Source: a virus. Taken from it: a stretch of 29,702 nt of DNA. The position numbers and the translations under genes are program-made. The DNA is taken from the IMG/VR virus record IMGVR_UViG_3300040811_000940, positions 1 to 29,702 of that record. One strand, 5' to 3'. Of the stretch, positions 1-9,900 are shown piece by piece (the stretch's first letter is position 1; every line of letters begins with the position of its first letter). The notes under the pieces are model-generated. The model was not told where the DNA came from. It was given only the letters and a program-made list of their open reading frames with translations, and did not search any database.

Positions 1-417
1 TATAATGCAGAAATAGTAGAAAATAGTGATAGAACTAAAATTTTCCAGCCTCCAGGCTCTGTTAAATGTGGAGAATATAAAGGTCTTCCTATATTTGAAG
101 CTAATCCAGATGTTAGTAATGAACCGCCTGAAGAATCTTCTTCTGTAACAAGTAACGCCAGCGGCACAACAACAAAAACAACACAAAACACAAAGACCGG
201 AGAAACAACAACTACTACAGAAACAACTAGTGAAACTGAAGATCAAGAACCAGATGCAGGTCCAGCAACTCCTAATACTGAAACAACTACTCCTTCTACT
301 GTTACTGAACCTCCTCCAACTGCATCTTCAGGAACAGTATATAATTACGAAGTACTAAAGCCTGGGTTTGACAGATATGATTTTAAAAGTGGAAAAAAGG
401 TTTTTACAACTCCTTAA
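1..417 (+). CDS. C-terminal part of an unrecognised structural protein with Thr-rich linker (5' end outside window)
   Basis: An open frame runs from the first base to a TAA at 415-417, giving 138 residues with no start codon visible, so the gene begins upstream of the window. The first 40 or so residues look globular (motif KCGEYKGLPIFEANPDVSNE). They are followed by about 65 residues very rich in Thr, Glu, Ser and Pro, a flexible linker, and a short C-terminal module of about 27 residues (VLKPGFDRYDFKSGKKVF). The stop is 11 bases before the gp5-like start and the ribosome site of gp5 overlaps it, so the two are probably co-transcribed. In T4 the gene next to gene 5 is 53, a wedge protein, but I see no sequence reason to call this gp53. 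Presumably a baseplate-associated virion protein, inferred from position only. Confidence 0.75.
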   Translation, partial: YNAEIVENSDRTKIFQPPGSVKCGEYKGLPIFEANPDVSNEPPEESSSVTSNASGTTTKTTQNTKTGETTTTTETTSETEDQEPDAGPATPNTETTTPSTVTEPPPTASSGTVYNYEVLKPGFDRYDFKSGKKVFTTP

Positions 418-428
418 AGGAATAATTA

Positions 429-2906
429 ATGGCTTCAAGTTACCAAAGAACTAGACATACAGAAAAGAAATTCAACGATCCAGGACCGTATGAAGCAATC
501 GTAGTAAATAATCTTGATACAAAGTATATGGGCGGATTGACAGTTGAACTTTTAAAATATACTTCAGCTGGTGGCACACCAGAAAGAACAGGACAATTAT
601 TAAACGTAAAGTACCTAAGTCCGTTTTACGGAGTAACTCCTAATAATGCACTTACAGCAAATGAAGGATATCAGCATACACAAAAGTCTTACGGTATGTG
701 GATGGTGCCGCCAGATGTTGGAACCCGTGTTCTTGTTATTTTTGCAGAAGGCAATGCAAACTTTGGTTATTGGATAGGATGTATACCTGCAGATTATATG
801 AACTTTATGGTTCCTGACGGCAGAGCATCAACAGAAAAAACAACCCAAGCAGATTTACCAGAAAATTTAAAAGGCAGAAAACTTCCTGTAGGAGAATATA
901 ATAAAGCAAACGAAGATGGTGCTTTAATTGACCCTACGCTATTTAATAAACCATATAATAAAGATTTTACTGAAACATTAGAAGTCCAAGGTTTATTAAA
1001 TGACGAAGTTCGAGGAACAACAACTACTAGTGCTAGACGTGAAATACCTAGCATGGTTTTTGGTGTTAGTACGCCGGGCCCTAAAGATTATAGAGATGGT
1101 GCTCCAACGGCTGCAATTGGTTCTGCAAAACAAAAGATTTCAGTTCCTTCTAATAGATTAGGCGGAAGTAGTTTTGTAATGGACGACGGTGATGATAGGT
1201 TTGTAAGAGCTACTCATGCAGAAGACGGCCCGCCTATTTACAAAAATGTAAAAGAAGGTCAAGAAGGCGATAATACAATTCCTCAAAATGAATTGTTACG
1301 TTTTAGAACACGCACTGGACATCAGCTTCTATTGCATAATTCGGAAGATTTAATTTACATAGGAAACGCTAGAGGCACTACATGGATAGAAATGTCTAGC
1401 GATGGCAAAATTGATATTCACGCACAAGACAGTGTTAGTATTATGACTGAAAATGATCTTAACGTTACTGCCGAACGTGATATTAATTTAGAAGCAGGAA
1501 GAAATGTTAATATTAAAGCAACTGCACGTTACAATGATGGTAGTGCAACAGATAAAAATGATGCTCCTAGCGGCAGGGTGCAAATAGAATCTGCATATGA
1601 TTACAATTTACATATTGGTGCTGATAGTAAAGTAACTATTGCAAAAGATCATCATATGAAAGTAAAGAAAAATCAATATATTGACACTGCTGGAAATATG
1701 AATATTAAATCAGTCGGTGATAATAGATTAACTACAGGTGCATATACTCATATAAGCAGCAAAAAAGAACACAGAGAAACAGCAACGTTTGTTCATATGA
1801 ATGGACCAAAAGCAGCAACAGCACAAACTGCAAAAGAAGTTGATATATTAGGTACAGTAACTTTACCTCGTGTTAAACCAGGCGGCATAATTGAACCTTA
1901 TGAAAGTATTTTATGTAGAGCTCCGCAACACGAACCTTGGCCACATCATGAAAATTTAGATCCTTTATCTTATAAAAAAACAGAAACTGACAGAGAAACA
2001 CCTGGAGGATTACCGTCAGCTAATAGGGTACTAACTCCTGATACATTCTTTAAAAATACAGGCGGTAGGAAAGCAAGTGCATATGTTGCTGGCAGCGGCG
2101 GCCAGATTAATTCAGGTACAACTTCTCTTGCAGGAAGAAAGGATTTAAATGGAGACGAATTAGGTTTTACAGGATCAGATGATTATGCAGCAAATCCAAA
2201 TTTTGAATTTAGTGAAGAATTAGGATCATTGAGTGCAAAATATGAGTCTAGAGGAGAGCCATCTGCTATTGGTTATGACAGAACTGGCGGCTGGAGTTAT
2301 GGAACATATCAAATTGCTGCTAATACAGGTGCAATGGGTAATTTTATTAAGTATTGTGAACATAATTATTCCAGTTTGTATGACGGAATAAATGCATTGG
2401 GCGGAGAAAATGCAGCAAGATCAGGATCTGATACTTTTAAACAAGGTTGGCAATCTTTAATGTCCGATGCTGCTAATGCAGAAGCACAACATTCGTTTGC
2501 TGTTAAAACATACTTTGAACCTGCTGCAAAACGTATTAAACGAGCTACTGGAATTGATCCACGAGAACGTTCTAAAACGCTACAAGATGTTGTTTGGTCT
2601 ACAGCTATACAACATGGAAATTCAGGATGCCAGCGTATATTTGAAAGAGCAGTTAAAACCATTGGCGCAGATACACCATCTGATAGAGCAATGGTCAAAA
2701 TGGTATACTTAGAAAGGGCTGCAAGTAACGGAATGAAATATTTTGGTTCAAGTACTCCTGCTGTTAGAAGATCAGTTGTGTCTAGATTTAAAAATGAATT
2801 AGCAGATGCACTAAAAAGTTTAATAGATGAGCAAGAATCGCAAGCAGATGTAACAATAAGTCCGGATGATAATTTAGCAGAAATACCGCCAATTGGACCA
2901 TTTTAA
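429..2906 (+). CDS. gp5: gp5-like baseplate hub / tail spike protein with C-terminal muramidase-like domain
   Basis: 825 residues. Residues about 20-130 fit the gp5-type OB-fold that joins the spike to the hub. Residues about 290-480 are a beta-helix of short alternating strands (for example INLEAGRNVNIKA), starting after a conserved RTRTGHQ segment at 293-299. A linker of about 110 residues leads to a muramidase or lytic-transglycosylase-like domain at about 595-800. That domain holds the candidate catalytic Glu606 in AKYESRG and the motif GGWSYGTYQIA at 620-630, resembling the peptidoglycan hydrolase domains of phage and VgrG-type spikes. In T4 gp5 (575 residues) the lysozyme lies between the OB-fold and the beta-helix, so the domain order here differs. 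The start is supported by AAGGA at 417-421, seven bases before the ATG. It would pierce the outer membrane and locally cut peptidoglycan during sheath contraction. Overall assignment is strong; the enzyme class is inferred from motifs. Confidence 0.9.
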   Translation: MASSYQRTRHTEKKFNDPGPYEAIVVNNLDTKYMGGLTVELLKYTSAGGTPERTGQLLNVKYLSPFYGVTPNNALTANEGYQHTQKSYGMWMVPPDVGTRVLVIFAEGNANFGYWIGCIPADYMNFMVPDGRASTEKTTQADLPENLKGRKLPVGEYNKANEDGALIDPTLFNKPYNKDFTETLEVQGLLNDEVRGTTTTSARREIPSMVFGVSTPGPKDYRDGAPTAAIGSAKQKISVPSNRLGGSSFVMDDGDDRFVRATHAEDGPPIYKNVKEGQEGDNTIPQNELLRFRTRTGHQLLLHNSEDLIYIGNARGTTWIEMSSDGKIDIHAQDSVSIMTENDLNVTAERDINLEAGRNVNIKATARYNDGSATDKNDAPSGRVQIESAYDYNLHIGADSKVTIAKDHHMKVKKNQYIDTAGNMNIKSVGDNRLTTGAYTHISSKKEHRETATFVHMNGPKAATAQTAKEVDILGTVTLPRVKPGGIIEPYESILCRAPQHEPWPHHENLDPLSYKKTETDRETPGGLPSANRVLTPDTFFKNTGGRKASAYVAGSGGQINSGTTSLAGRKDLNGDELGFTGSDDYAANPNFEFSEELGSLSAKYESRGEPSAIGYDRTGGWSYGTYQIAANTGAMGNFIKYCEHNYSSLYDGINALGGENAARSGSDTFKQGWQSLMSDAANAEAQHSFAVKTYFEPAAKRIKRATGIDPRERSKTLQDVVWSTAIQHGNSGCQRIFERAVKTIGADTPSDRAMVKMVYLERAASNGMKYFGSSTPAVRRSVVSRFKNELADALKSLIDEQESQADVTISPDDNLAEIPPIGPF

Positions 2907-2921
2907 TAGGGTAAATACAGT

Positions 2922-3362
2922 ATGAGTCAATTAGAAAAAAATCTATATAAACGTGTAACAGTACAGCCAAACTCTAAAAAATCACTTGACGGTAGAACCT
3001 ATAGAGGATTTTCTACAGTTTCACCTGATGCAAAAAACTTTGGATTGTACGACTATGACTTAATTAAGCAAGATTTAATAAATCATTTTCATATTAGACA
3101 GAGTGAAAAATTAAGCGATCTTACATTTGGAACTATTATATGGGATATCTTATTTGAACCGTTTACAAAAGAAGTACAAGAAGCAGTAGTTAATGATGTT
3201 ACTCGTATTGTTAACTATGATCCTAGAACCAAAATAGATCAAATTATAGTTGATACATACGAGCAAGGCATACAAGTTGATATATCCCTTATATTTTTAC
3301 CCTACAAAATTCAAGATCAGTTACGTTTTAGATTTGATAAAGAAAACGGTCTATTAAGTTAA
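2922..3362 (+). CDS. gp25: gp25-like baseplate wedge protein
   Basis: 146 residues, close to the usual gp25 size (132 in T4). The core TFGTIIWDILFEPFTKEV is the signature of the gpW/gp25 family, shared with TssE of type VI secretion. The family EPR motif is represented by Asp100-Pro101-Arg102 (NYDPRTKID), a conservative Glu-to-Asp change. In T4, gp25 sits in the inner wedge with gp6 and gp53, where its core lines up with the first sheath ring and helps start contraction. The gene follows gp5 by 15 bases and precedes gp6, a wedge-gene cluster unlike T4, where gene 25 lies elsewhere. The ribosome site is weak (TAGGG at 2907-2911, about ten bases upstream). Confidence 0.93.
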   Translation: MSQLEKNLYKRVTVQPNSKKSLDGRTYRGFSTVSPDAKNFGLYDYDLIKQDLINHFHIRQSEKLSDLTFGTIIWDILFEPFTKEVQEAVVNDVTRIVNYDPRTKIDQIIVDTYEQGIQVDISLIFLPYKIQDQLRFRFDKENGLLS

Positions 3363-3420
3363 AATTAAATACGCACTTTTTCTATTCAGATAAATATCAT
3401 TAGTAAACAAGGAAAAGCAT
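3363..3420 (+). promoter_or_regulatory. Intergenic leader of gp6 with putative T4-type late promoter (GATAAATA at 3389-3396)
   Basis: This 58-base gap is among the largest in the window. It contains GATAAATA at 3389-3396, one mismatch from the T4 late promoter box TATAAATA, which is recognised by the phage sigma-like gp55 together with gp33 and gp45. A start a few bases downstream would leave a short leader carrying AAGGA at 3409-3413, seven bases before the gp6 ATG. Promoter activity is inferred from the motif and its position; in an AT-rich genome the match could arise by chance. Confidence 0.5.
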
Positions 3421-6400
3421 ATGTCTGCAACTGATAGGCAGTCACGGTTATTAGTAGCTGAGGACTGGAAAAGAATTTATCAATCATATCGTAACGCTGA
3501 TTTTCAATCATACGATTTTGACAATTTAAGACGCACAATGATTAATTATCTGCGTCAAAATTATCCAGAAGATTTTAACGACTATATTGAATCTAGTGAA
3601 TATCTTGCACTGATTGATATGATTGCTTTCCTTGGGCAAAACCTATCATTCCGCATTGATCTAAATGCAAGAGAAAATTTTCTTGAAACAGCAGAACGTA
3701 GAGAAAGCGTCTTACGTCTAGCTCGTATGCTTGCATATAATCCAAGACGTAATCAAGCAGCTAATGGTTTGATGAAAATTAATACAATTAAGACTACAGA
3801 AAATGTTGTAGATAGTACTGGATTAAATTTAGCAGGAATTACAATAAAATGGAATGACCAAACTAATTCAAGTTATTTTGAACAGTTTTTAAAAATAATG
3901 AATTCAGCGTTGCCTGTACAGAACTCTGTTGGTAATCCTTTAAAGTCGGCATCTATTGCCGGCGTCTCAACACAAAAATATAAATTTAATTCTACTAATA
4001 CAGCTTCGGCAATTTACCCATTTACAAAAAGAATTGAAGGCGTTAACACAAGATTTGAAGTTGTAAGTACAGATATTATAGGAGATGCACTTGTTGAAGA
4101 ACCTCCGCTCCCAGGCAACAACCCTGCTATGTTATTTAGAGATGACGGACAAGGTGCTGGCAGTGCTAACACAGGATTTTTTATGGCTTTCCGACAGGGA
4201 AAGTTAGACAGCGGAAAATTTTCAATTACAAATCCTACTCCAAATCAATCAATTGCTATTGATGCAGAGAATATCAATAATACTGATATTTGGTTATACG
4301 GTTTGAATTCCGGAGGATTTGAAAATGCAGCTTGGACTAAAATTGACTCAGTAGAAGGAAACAATGTTGTATATAATAGTTTGTTTAACAGTACTAGAGA
4401 TGTATTTGCAGCAACAACGAGAATTGGCGATAGGATTAATCTAGTCTTTAGTGATGGCGTTTTTGGTAATTTGCCAGCAGGAGATTTTAAAGTTTATTAT
4501 AGAACAAGTTCTGGAATAAGAGCAATTATTACACCTAGTGCAATAGGACTTGTACAAATAGAAATACCTTATCAAACAAGAACAGGTAGCAAAGAAACAT
4601 TAACACTTGGCTTAAAATTAACATCTACTGTTAGTAACGGCACAGCAACAGAATCTAATGAAGAAATAAAAGCAAATGCTCCTGCAACTTATTATACACA
4701 AGATAGATTAGTTACAGGAGAAGATTATAATATTGGTCCTCTTGCAGTAAGTCAAGAAATTATTAAAACTAAAAGTACAAATAGAATTTCTAGCGGTATA
4801 AGTAGGTATTTTGATTTAAAGGATGCTAGTGGAAAATATTCAAACACTAGTTTATTTGTAGATGACGGAGTTATTTACAAAGAAAATTATGAAGAAAAGC
4901 AAACTTTTACTTTTTCAACACAAACAGATATCGAAGGCGCGATTTATAATATAATTGAAAAGATTATTCAGTATCCAAATAGTAAAAACTTTTATCTATC
5001 GCAATATCCAAAAATTATTGTTAGTGACTTAAATGCTTCTTGGAAAGCTGTAACAACAGAAACAAATTCTTATTCTGGAATTCTTCAAGATGTAAGTGAA
5101 AATGCATATGCTGTTGGAAGTTTTACTGCTAATAGTTTAAGATTATTAGAAACGGGTACAATGATAAAGTTTGTTCCGCCAGCAGGAAAACATTTTATGC
5201 CAAATGGCACATTAATGGACGATGATGGTAATGAACATTTAGGCAAAACAATGTATAAGTGGGTCAAAGTAATGTCAGTTACTGATGACGGCACATCAAT
5301 AAATCCTGATAGCGCAGCAGGCATTATTATTAATGACTATATTGATAGTGGTGCTTTAGTTGAGCAAGTAATACCAAAATATTCCTTAAGACTAATTAAT
5401 GATGTAAAAACGCAGCTTATTGATCAAGCATTTGAATTAAGAAACTTTGCATTAAGATATGACATATACGATAGACAGTGGAAAATAGTAGTAGGCGAAG
5501 ATGTTAACACTATAAGTAATTTTGCAACAGGTAAAGCAGGCGACATATCAGGTGATAATTTAGATGCTAGTTGGATGTTGTACTTTAAAACTGACGGTCA
5601 AAAATATACTGTTACATATCGACAGACAAGATATGTAATGGAAAGTGAAGATGAAATACGTTTCTTCTTTGATAATGCAGATAAAATTTATGATCCTTCT
5701 ACAGGAAAAACTGTGCGTGATAAAATTGATATTCTAAATATTAATCGTAAACCAGGAGAACTAACACCGTTTACAAGAGATTATTCTTGGACAATTACAG
5801 ATCAATATAAAGATAGTGAAGGATATTTAGATAGTAGAAAAATACAAATCCAATTCATTGATTTAGACGACGACGGAGTATTTGACGATCCAGATATATT
5901 TGAACAAATAGTTGGCGAACTTGCTGATTCTGTTTCTATCGGTGAGAAAGTAATATTTCAAAAGAAATATACTACATCTGATGGAGTAGAAGATTACAAG
6001 TTTTTTAATAACTTAAACAATGAAATTGTTATTGTACAAAATGAAGCTGCAATAGCACCTTATAGTTCTCGCACCGAAGGACAAGTATTTTATCTTCAAG
6101 ATGAACAAATATTTAGAAAATTAAATAAGCAATTGAATAATACACAAATTAATACAGACTATAAAGCATATTTTGGACGTTCTAATTTAAAGTTCCATTA
6201 TGTTCATGTTGCTGATGGCAATTTTAGAATTGACCCAAGTTCGAGCAATATTATAGATACTTACATATTAACAAAAACTTATAACGAACAAGTTAAACAA
6301 TATATTACAGGTGACCTTCTAACTCAACCGTTGCCACCAAGTAATGATGAATTGCTAAGAAATTATGGCAATTCTATTAACAGAATTAAAAGTATTAGTG

Positions 6401-6957
6401 ATGATATCATTTATCATCCAGTAAAATATAAAATACTTTTTGGAAGCAAAGCAAGGCCGAGCTTACAAGTTAAATTCAAAATAGTTAGAAACAAAAATTT
6501 AGTTATTAACGATAATGAATTAAAAGCAGATATTATCGATGCAATAAACAAGTTTTTTGATATTGAAAATTGGGATTTTGGAGAAACATTTTACTTCCAA
6601 GAACTTAGTGCATATATTATGAATCAATTATCACCAAAACTTGTTAGCTTTTTAATAGTTCCAAGACAAACAATTCAGTCGTTTGGTAGTTTATTTGAAA
6701 TAAAAAGCGAACCAGATGAAATTTTTGCAAGTGCAGCAACAGTTGGCGATATTGAAACTATAGATGAAATTACAGCAACACAAATACAATCATCAGGCAA
6801 CGTAATTAGTTCAGCAGCAACTACAGTAGTATCTGGTATAGTATCGAGCGTATCTAATACAACTAATAGCAGTAGCAGTAGCACCAACAATAGCAGTAGC
6901 AATAGTAGTAGCAATAGTAGTAATAATAGCGGTAACAGCGGAGGATATAGTTACTAA
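3421..6957 (+). CDS. gp6: gp6-like baseplate wedge protein, enlarged, with Ser/Asn-rich C-terminal tail
   Basis: 1178 residues against 660 in T4 gp6. The N-terminal part (about 20-115) is alpha-helical and carries conserved gp6 segments such as YLALIDMIAFLGQNLSFRI and ENFLETAERRESVLRLARM. The following region to about residue 1120 is mixed alpha/beta and fits a baseplate J/gp6-type wedge protein with added domains. From about residue 1149 the protein ends in a low-complexity Ser/Asn/Gly tail. In T4, gp6 forms heterotrimers with gp7 that close the inner ring around the hub. The start is supported by AAGGA at 3409-3413. The TAA stop (6955-6957) overlaps the ATG of the giant gene by one base (TAATG), suggesting coupled translation and related stoichiometry. 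Identity as gp6 is firm; the function of the extra length is unknown. Confidence 0.92.
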   Translation: MSATDRQSRLLVAEDWKRIYQSYRNADFQSYDFDNLRRTMINYLRQNYPEDFNDYIESSEYLALIDMIAFLGQNLSFRIDLNARENFLETAERRESVLRLARMLAYNPRRNQAANGLMKINTIKTTENVVDSTGLNLAGITIKWNDQTNSSYFEQFLKIMNSALPVQNSVGNPLKSASIAGVSTQKYKFNSTNTASAIYPFTKRIEGVNTRFEVVSTDIIGDALVEEPPLPGNNPAMLFRDDGQGAGSANTGFFMAFRQGKLDSGKFSITNPTPNQSIAIDAENINNTDIWLYGLNSGGFENAAWTKIDSVEGNNVVYNSLFNSTRDVFAATTRIGDRINLVFSDGVFGNLPAGDFKVYYRTSSGIRAIITPSAIGLVQIEIPYQTRTGSKETLTLGLKLTSTVSNGTATESNEEIKANAPATYYTQDRLVTGEDYNIGPLAVSQEIIKTKSTNRISSGISRYFDLKDASGKYSNTSLFVDDGVIYKENYEEKQTFTFSTQTDIEGAIYNIIEKIIQYPNSKNFYLSQYPKIIVSDLNASWKAVTTETNSYSGILQDVSENAYAVGSFTANSLRLLETGTMIKFVPPAGKHFMPNGTLMDDDGNEHLGKTMYKWVKVMSVTDDGTSINPDSAAGIIINDYIDSGALVEQVIPKYSLRLINDVKTQLIDQAFELRNFALRYDIYDRQWKIVVGEDVNTISNFATGKAGDISGDNLDASWMLYFKTDGQKYTVTYRQTRYVMESEDEIRFFFDNADKIYDPSTGKTVRDKIDILNINRKPGELTPFTRDYSWTITDQYKDSEGYLDSRKIQIQFIDLDDDGVFDDPDIFEQIVGELADSVSIGEKVIFQKKYTTSDGVEDYKFFNNLNNEIVIVQNEAAIAPYSSRTEGQVFYLQDEQIFRKLNKQLNNTQINTDYKAYFGRSNLKFHYVHVADGNFRIDPSSSNIIDTYILTKTYNEQVKQYITGDLLTQPLPPSNDELLRNYGNSINRIKSISDDIIYHPVKYKILFGSKARPSLQVKFKIVRNKNLVINDNELKADIIDAINKFFDIENWDFGETFYFQELSAYIMNQLSPKLVSFLIVPRQTIQSFGSLFEIKSEPDEIFASAATVGDIETIDEITATQIQSSGNVISSAATTVVSGIVSSVSNTTNSSSSSTNNSSSNSSSNSSNNSGNSGGYSY
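6868..6940 (+). repeat. AGY/AAY trinucleotide repeat encoding Ser/Asn tract at the gp6 C-terminus
   Basis: About 24 codons made almost only of AGC, AGT, AAT and AAC encode a Ser/Asn run at gp6 residues about 1150-1173. The codon-level regularity suggests growth by replication slippage, and the tract could differ in length between relatives. On the opposite strand it produces a spurious leucine-rich reading frame, which I do not treat as a gene. Confidence 0.8.
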
Positions 6958-9900
6958 TGGCATATAATGACGATCAAAATGTATCTCCACTTCCGGTGCC
7001 CGGAAAAGATAATAAAATCACAGCATCTGATTTTTTACCTGCATTCTTTAGAACAAAGGCTAACAAAAAGTTTTTACAAGCAACACTTGATCAACTTATA
7101 CAGCCCGGCGTGGCAGAAAAAATAAATGGCTATTACGGCAGAAAAACAGCAAAAGCATATAAACCAACTGACAACTATGTTGCAGATGTTAGTAAAAATA
7201 GAGAAGATTATCAATTTGAACCAGCTGTTGTTATTAAAGACAATTATGATAATGTAACTTTTTATAAAGACTATAATGATTATATGGGACAACTTAATGT
7301 ATTCGGCGCAAATACAGATAATCATAGTAGGATAAACTCACAAGAAACATACGGCTGGAACCCAAATATTGATTGGGATAAATTTGTAAACTTCCGTGAA
7401 TATTATTGGTTGCCGACCGGTCCTTTAAGTATTCCTGTGCGAGGTCAAAGTAGAGAGATTGTTAGTACTTATACAGTTACTACAGAAGATCAAGGAGACA
7501 ATATTGCATATGTGTTTAATGATGGATTAACAAGAAACCCGTCACTAAAACTGTACAGAGGTCAAACATACCGCTTTGAAATTAATACACCTGGACACCC
7601 TCTTGCATTTGCAATTACTAGAAATTTTACACCAGGCAGTGCAGTATTAACTGCTGGTAATGAAGGAATTAGAGGCGAAGGTCTTTTTGATGCAGTATTA
7701 TATGGCAATGAATATGACCAAGGCGAATATATTGTATTACCGTCTAGTGGCAGTGTAACATTTGAAGCTGACGATAATGTTTCAACATTATACCCGGATG
7801 GTATTCGTAAGTTAGGAGATGATGGCGAAGAAGTAGCAGTTGCTTATATTGAAAAAGGAACAATAGAATTTACTATTCCTGCAAACGCTCCTGATAGATT
7901 ATATTATATCAGCAAAAATGAAATCGACACTAGTGGTTTATTTAAAATATATGACATTGAAGAAAATAGTTTTTTAAATGTTACTGATGAAATTTTAGGT
8001 AAGAAAACATATAAAAGTGCAAATGGCGTTGAATTATCTAACGGAATGCAAATTCGATTCCAAGGTGATACTGAGCCAGCATTTTATAATCAAAACAATT
8101 GGTATGTTGAAGGTGTTGGCGACAAGATTAAATTAATTAAAGATCAAGATTTAATTATTCCTGCTGTCTATAGTGAAAATAAGACTGTTCCTTTTGATAG
8201 CGAAGAATTTGATACTTTACCTTTTTCAAATGCAGGAAACTATGCTGCAAATAAAGATTATATAGTTATTAATAGAGCAAGTCAAGATAGGAATGCATGG
8301 AGCAGGTATAATTGTTGGCACCATAAAGATGTAATTTTAGCAAGTTATGAATATAATAATATATCTGAAAACTTAGACGAGTCAAAAAGAGCATTGCGTC
8401 CTATTATTGAATTTGAAGCTGGTCTAAAACTTAATAACTTTGGTGCAAGTGCTAAACAAGATGTTGATTTGATTGACACTTATACTACTGATGTTTTTAG
8501 CACAATCGAAGGCCAAATAGGATACAATATTGACGGTATTGATTTAGCTGAAGGTATGAGAATCTTATTTACTGCTGACACTGACATACGAGTTAGCGGC
8601 AAAATCTTCAAAGTCAAATATGTTGATATTGGAAACAATAGGCAAATATCTTTAATTGAAACTTCGGACACAAATCCAATTGATCTTGAAACTATTTTAG
8701 TTACACAAGGTTTAGTAAATGCAGGTAAAAGTTATCACTACCACGGCGATGCATGGGTAATAGCACAAGAAAAAACAAAAACTAATCAGCAGCCGTTATT
8801 TGAAGTTTGCGATAATGCTGGTAATAGTTACAGTGATCCAGTATACTATCCTCAAACAGACTTTAAAGGAACTAAGTTATTTTCATATGCAGTAGGCGAG
8901 GGTAATGTAGATACTGAACTCGGATTTCCGCTATCATATAGAAATATTGATAATTCAGGTGACATATTGTTTAGTTTTGATTTGTTAAATGATACGTTTG
9001 AATATGAATTAAATAATTCTGTAATTAACGGATCGATTAATGCTGGTTACTTGAAAAAGTATAAAACTTTATCTACATTTGATTATGCAAATGGTTTTAG
9101 TAGCACACCTCAAAAATCTAAACAGTTTGTAGTAAAGGAATATACAGCAACAGATTTAAAATTTAATAACTTTGATATAGATGTATACGATGAATCATCT
9201 TCAATTACTGATTTAAAAGTTGCAGTATTTGTTAACAACAAAATAAAATTAAAAAATACTGATTATATTATTAACACAGACAACAAACTTGCTCAAATAC
9301 AATTTACAACAGACTTAGCTGTTAATGATATTGTTAAAATTAAAACAGATTCTAAGAAAGTAAAAAATTCAAACGGGTATTACGAATTTCCATATAACTT
9401 AGAAAGAAATCCGTTAAATGAAGACATTACACAATTTACGTTAGGCGAAGTAATCGATCATGTAGATAGTATGTTAGAAGATTTACCAAATTTTACTGGT
9501 AAATTTTTAGGACCTAACAACTTAAGAGATTTAGGCGACTTAGATCGTTACGGTAAACGTTTTGTAAAACATAGTGGCCCACTGAATTTGCCACTTTACC
9601 ACATAACAAGCAAAGACTTTAATATTGTTAAAGCAGTAAAATATGCTAAAACTGAATATGCAAAATATAAGAGAAATTTTATTGAAACTGCTACTAACTT
9701 AGGGTTTGACGGAGCAACGAAGACTCATGTAGACTTAGTGTTGTCTACTATTAATAAAGATAAAGTTAAGACACAACCGTTTTATTTCTCAGATATGATA
9801 CCCTATGGTTCATCTAACAGAATTGAATATGCTGTATTAGATTCAAGAACCAAAGATTACCCTTTAACAGATAGTTTTACATTAGACTCACTACAGCCAA

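Noticed and set aside
1-417. Calling the upstream partial gene gp53 by synteny with T4
   Set aside because: The visible part is mainly linker and shows no gp53 feature that I can recognise.
2910-2917. GGTAAATA before gp25 as a late promoter
   Set aside because: Two mismatches from TATAAATA, and only four bases lie between the box and the ATG, so a start from it would fall at or inside the coding region. Kept only as a repeat of the TAAATACAGTAT string.
6675-6914. Leucine-rich frame on the minus strand
   Set aside because: It is the reverse reading of the AGY/AAY tract of gp6. No ribosome site, no recognisable protein, and it lies wholly inside a well-supported gene.
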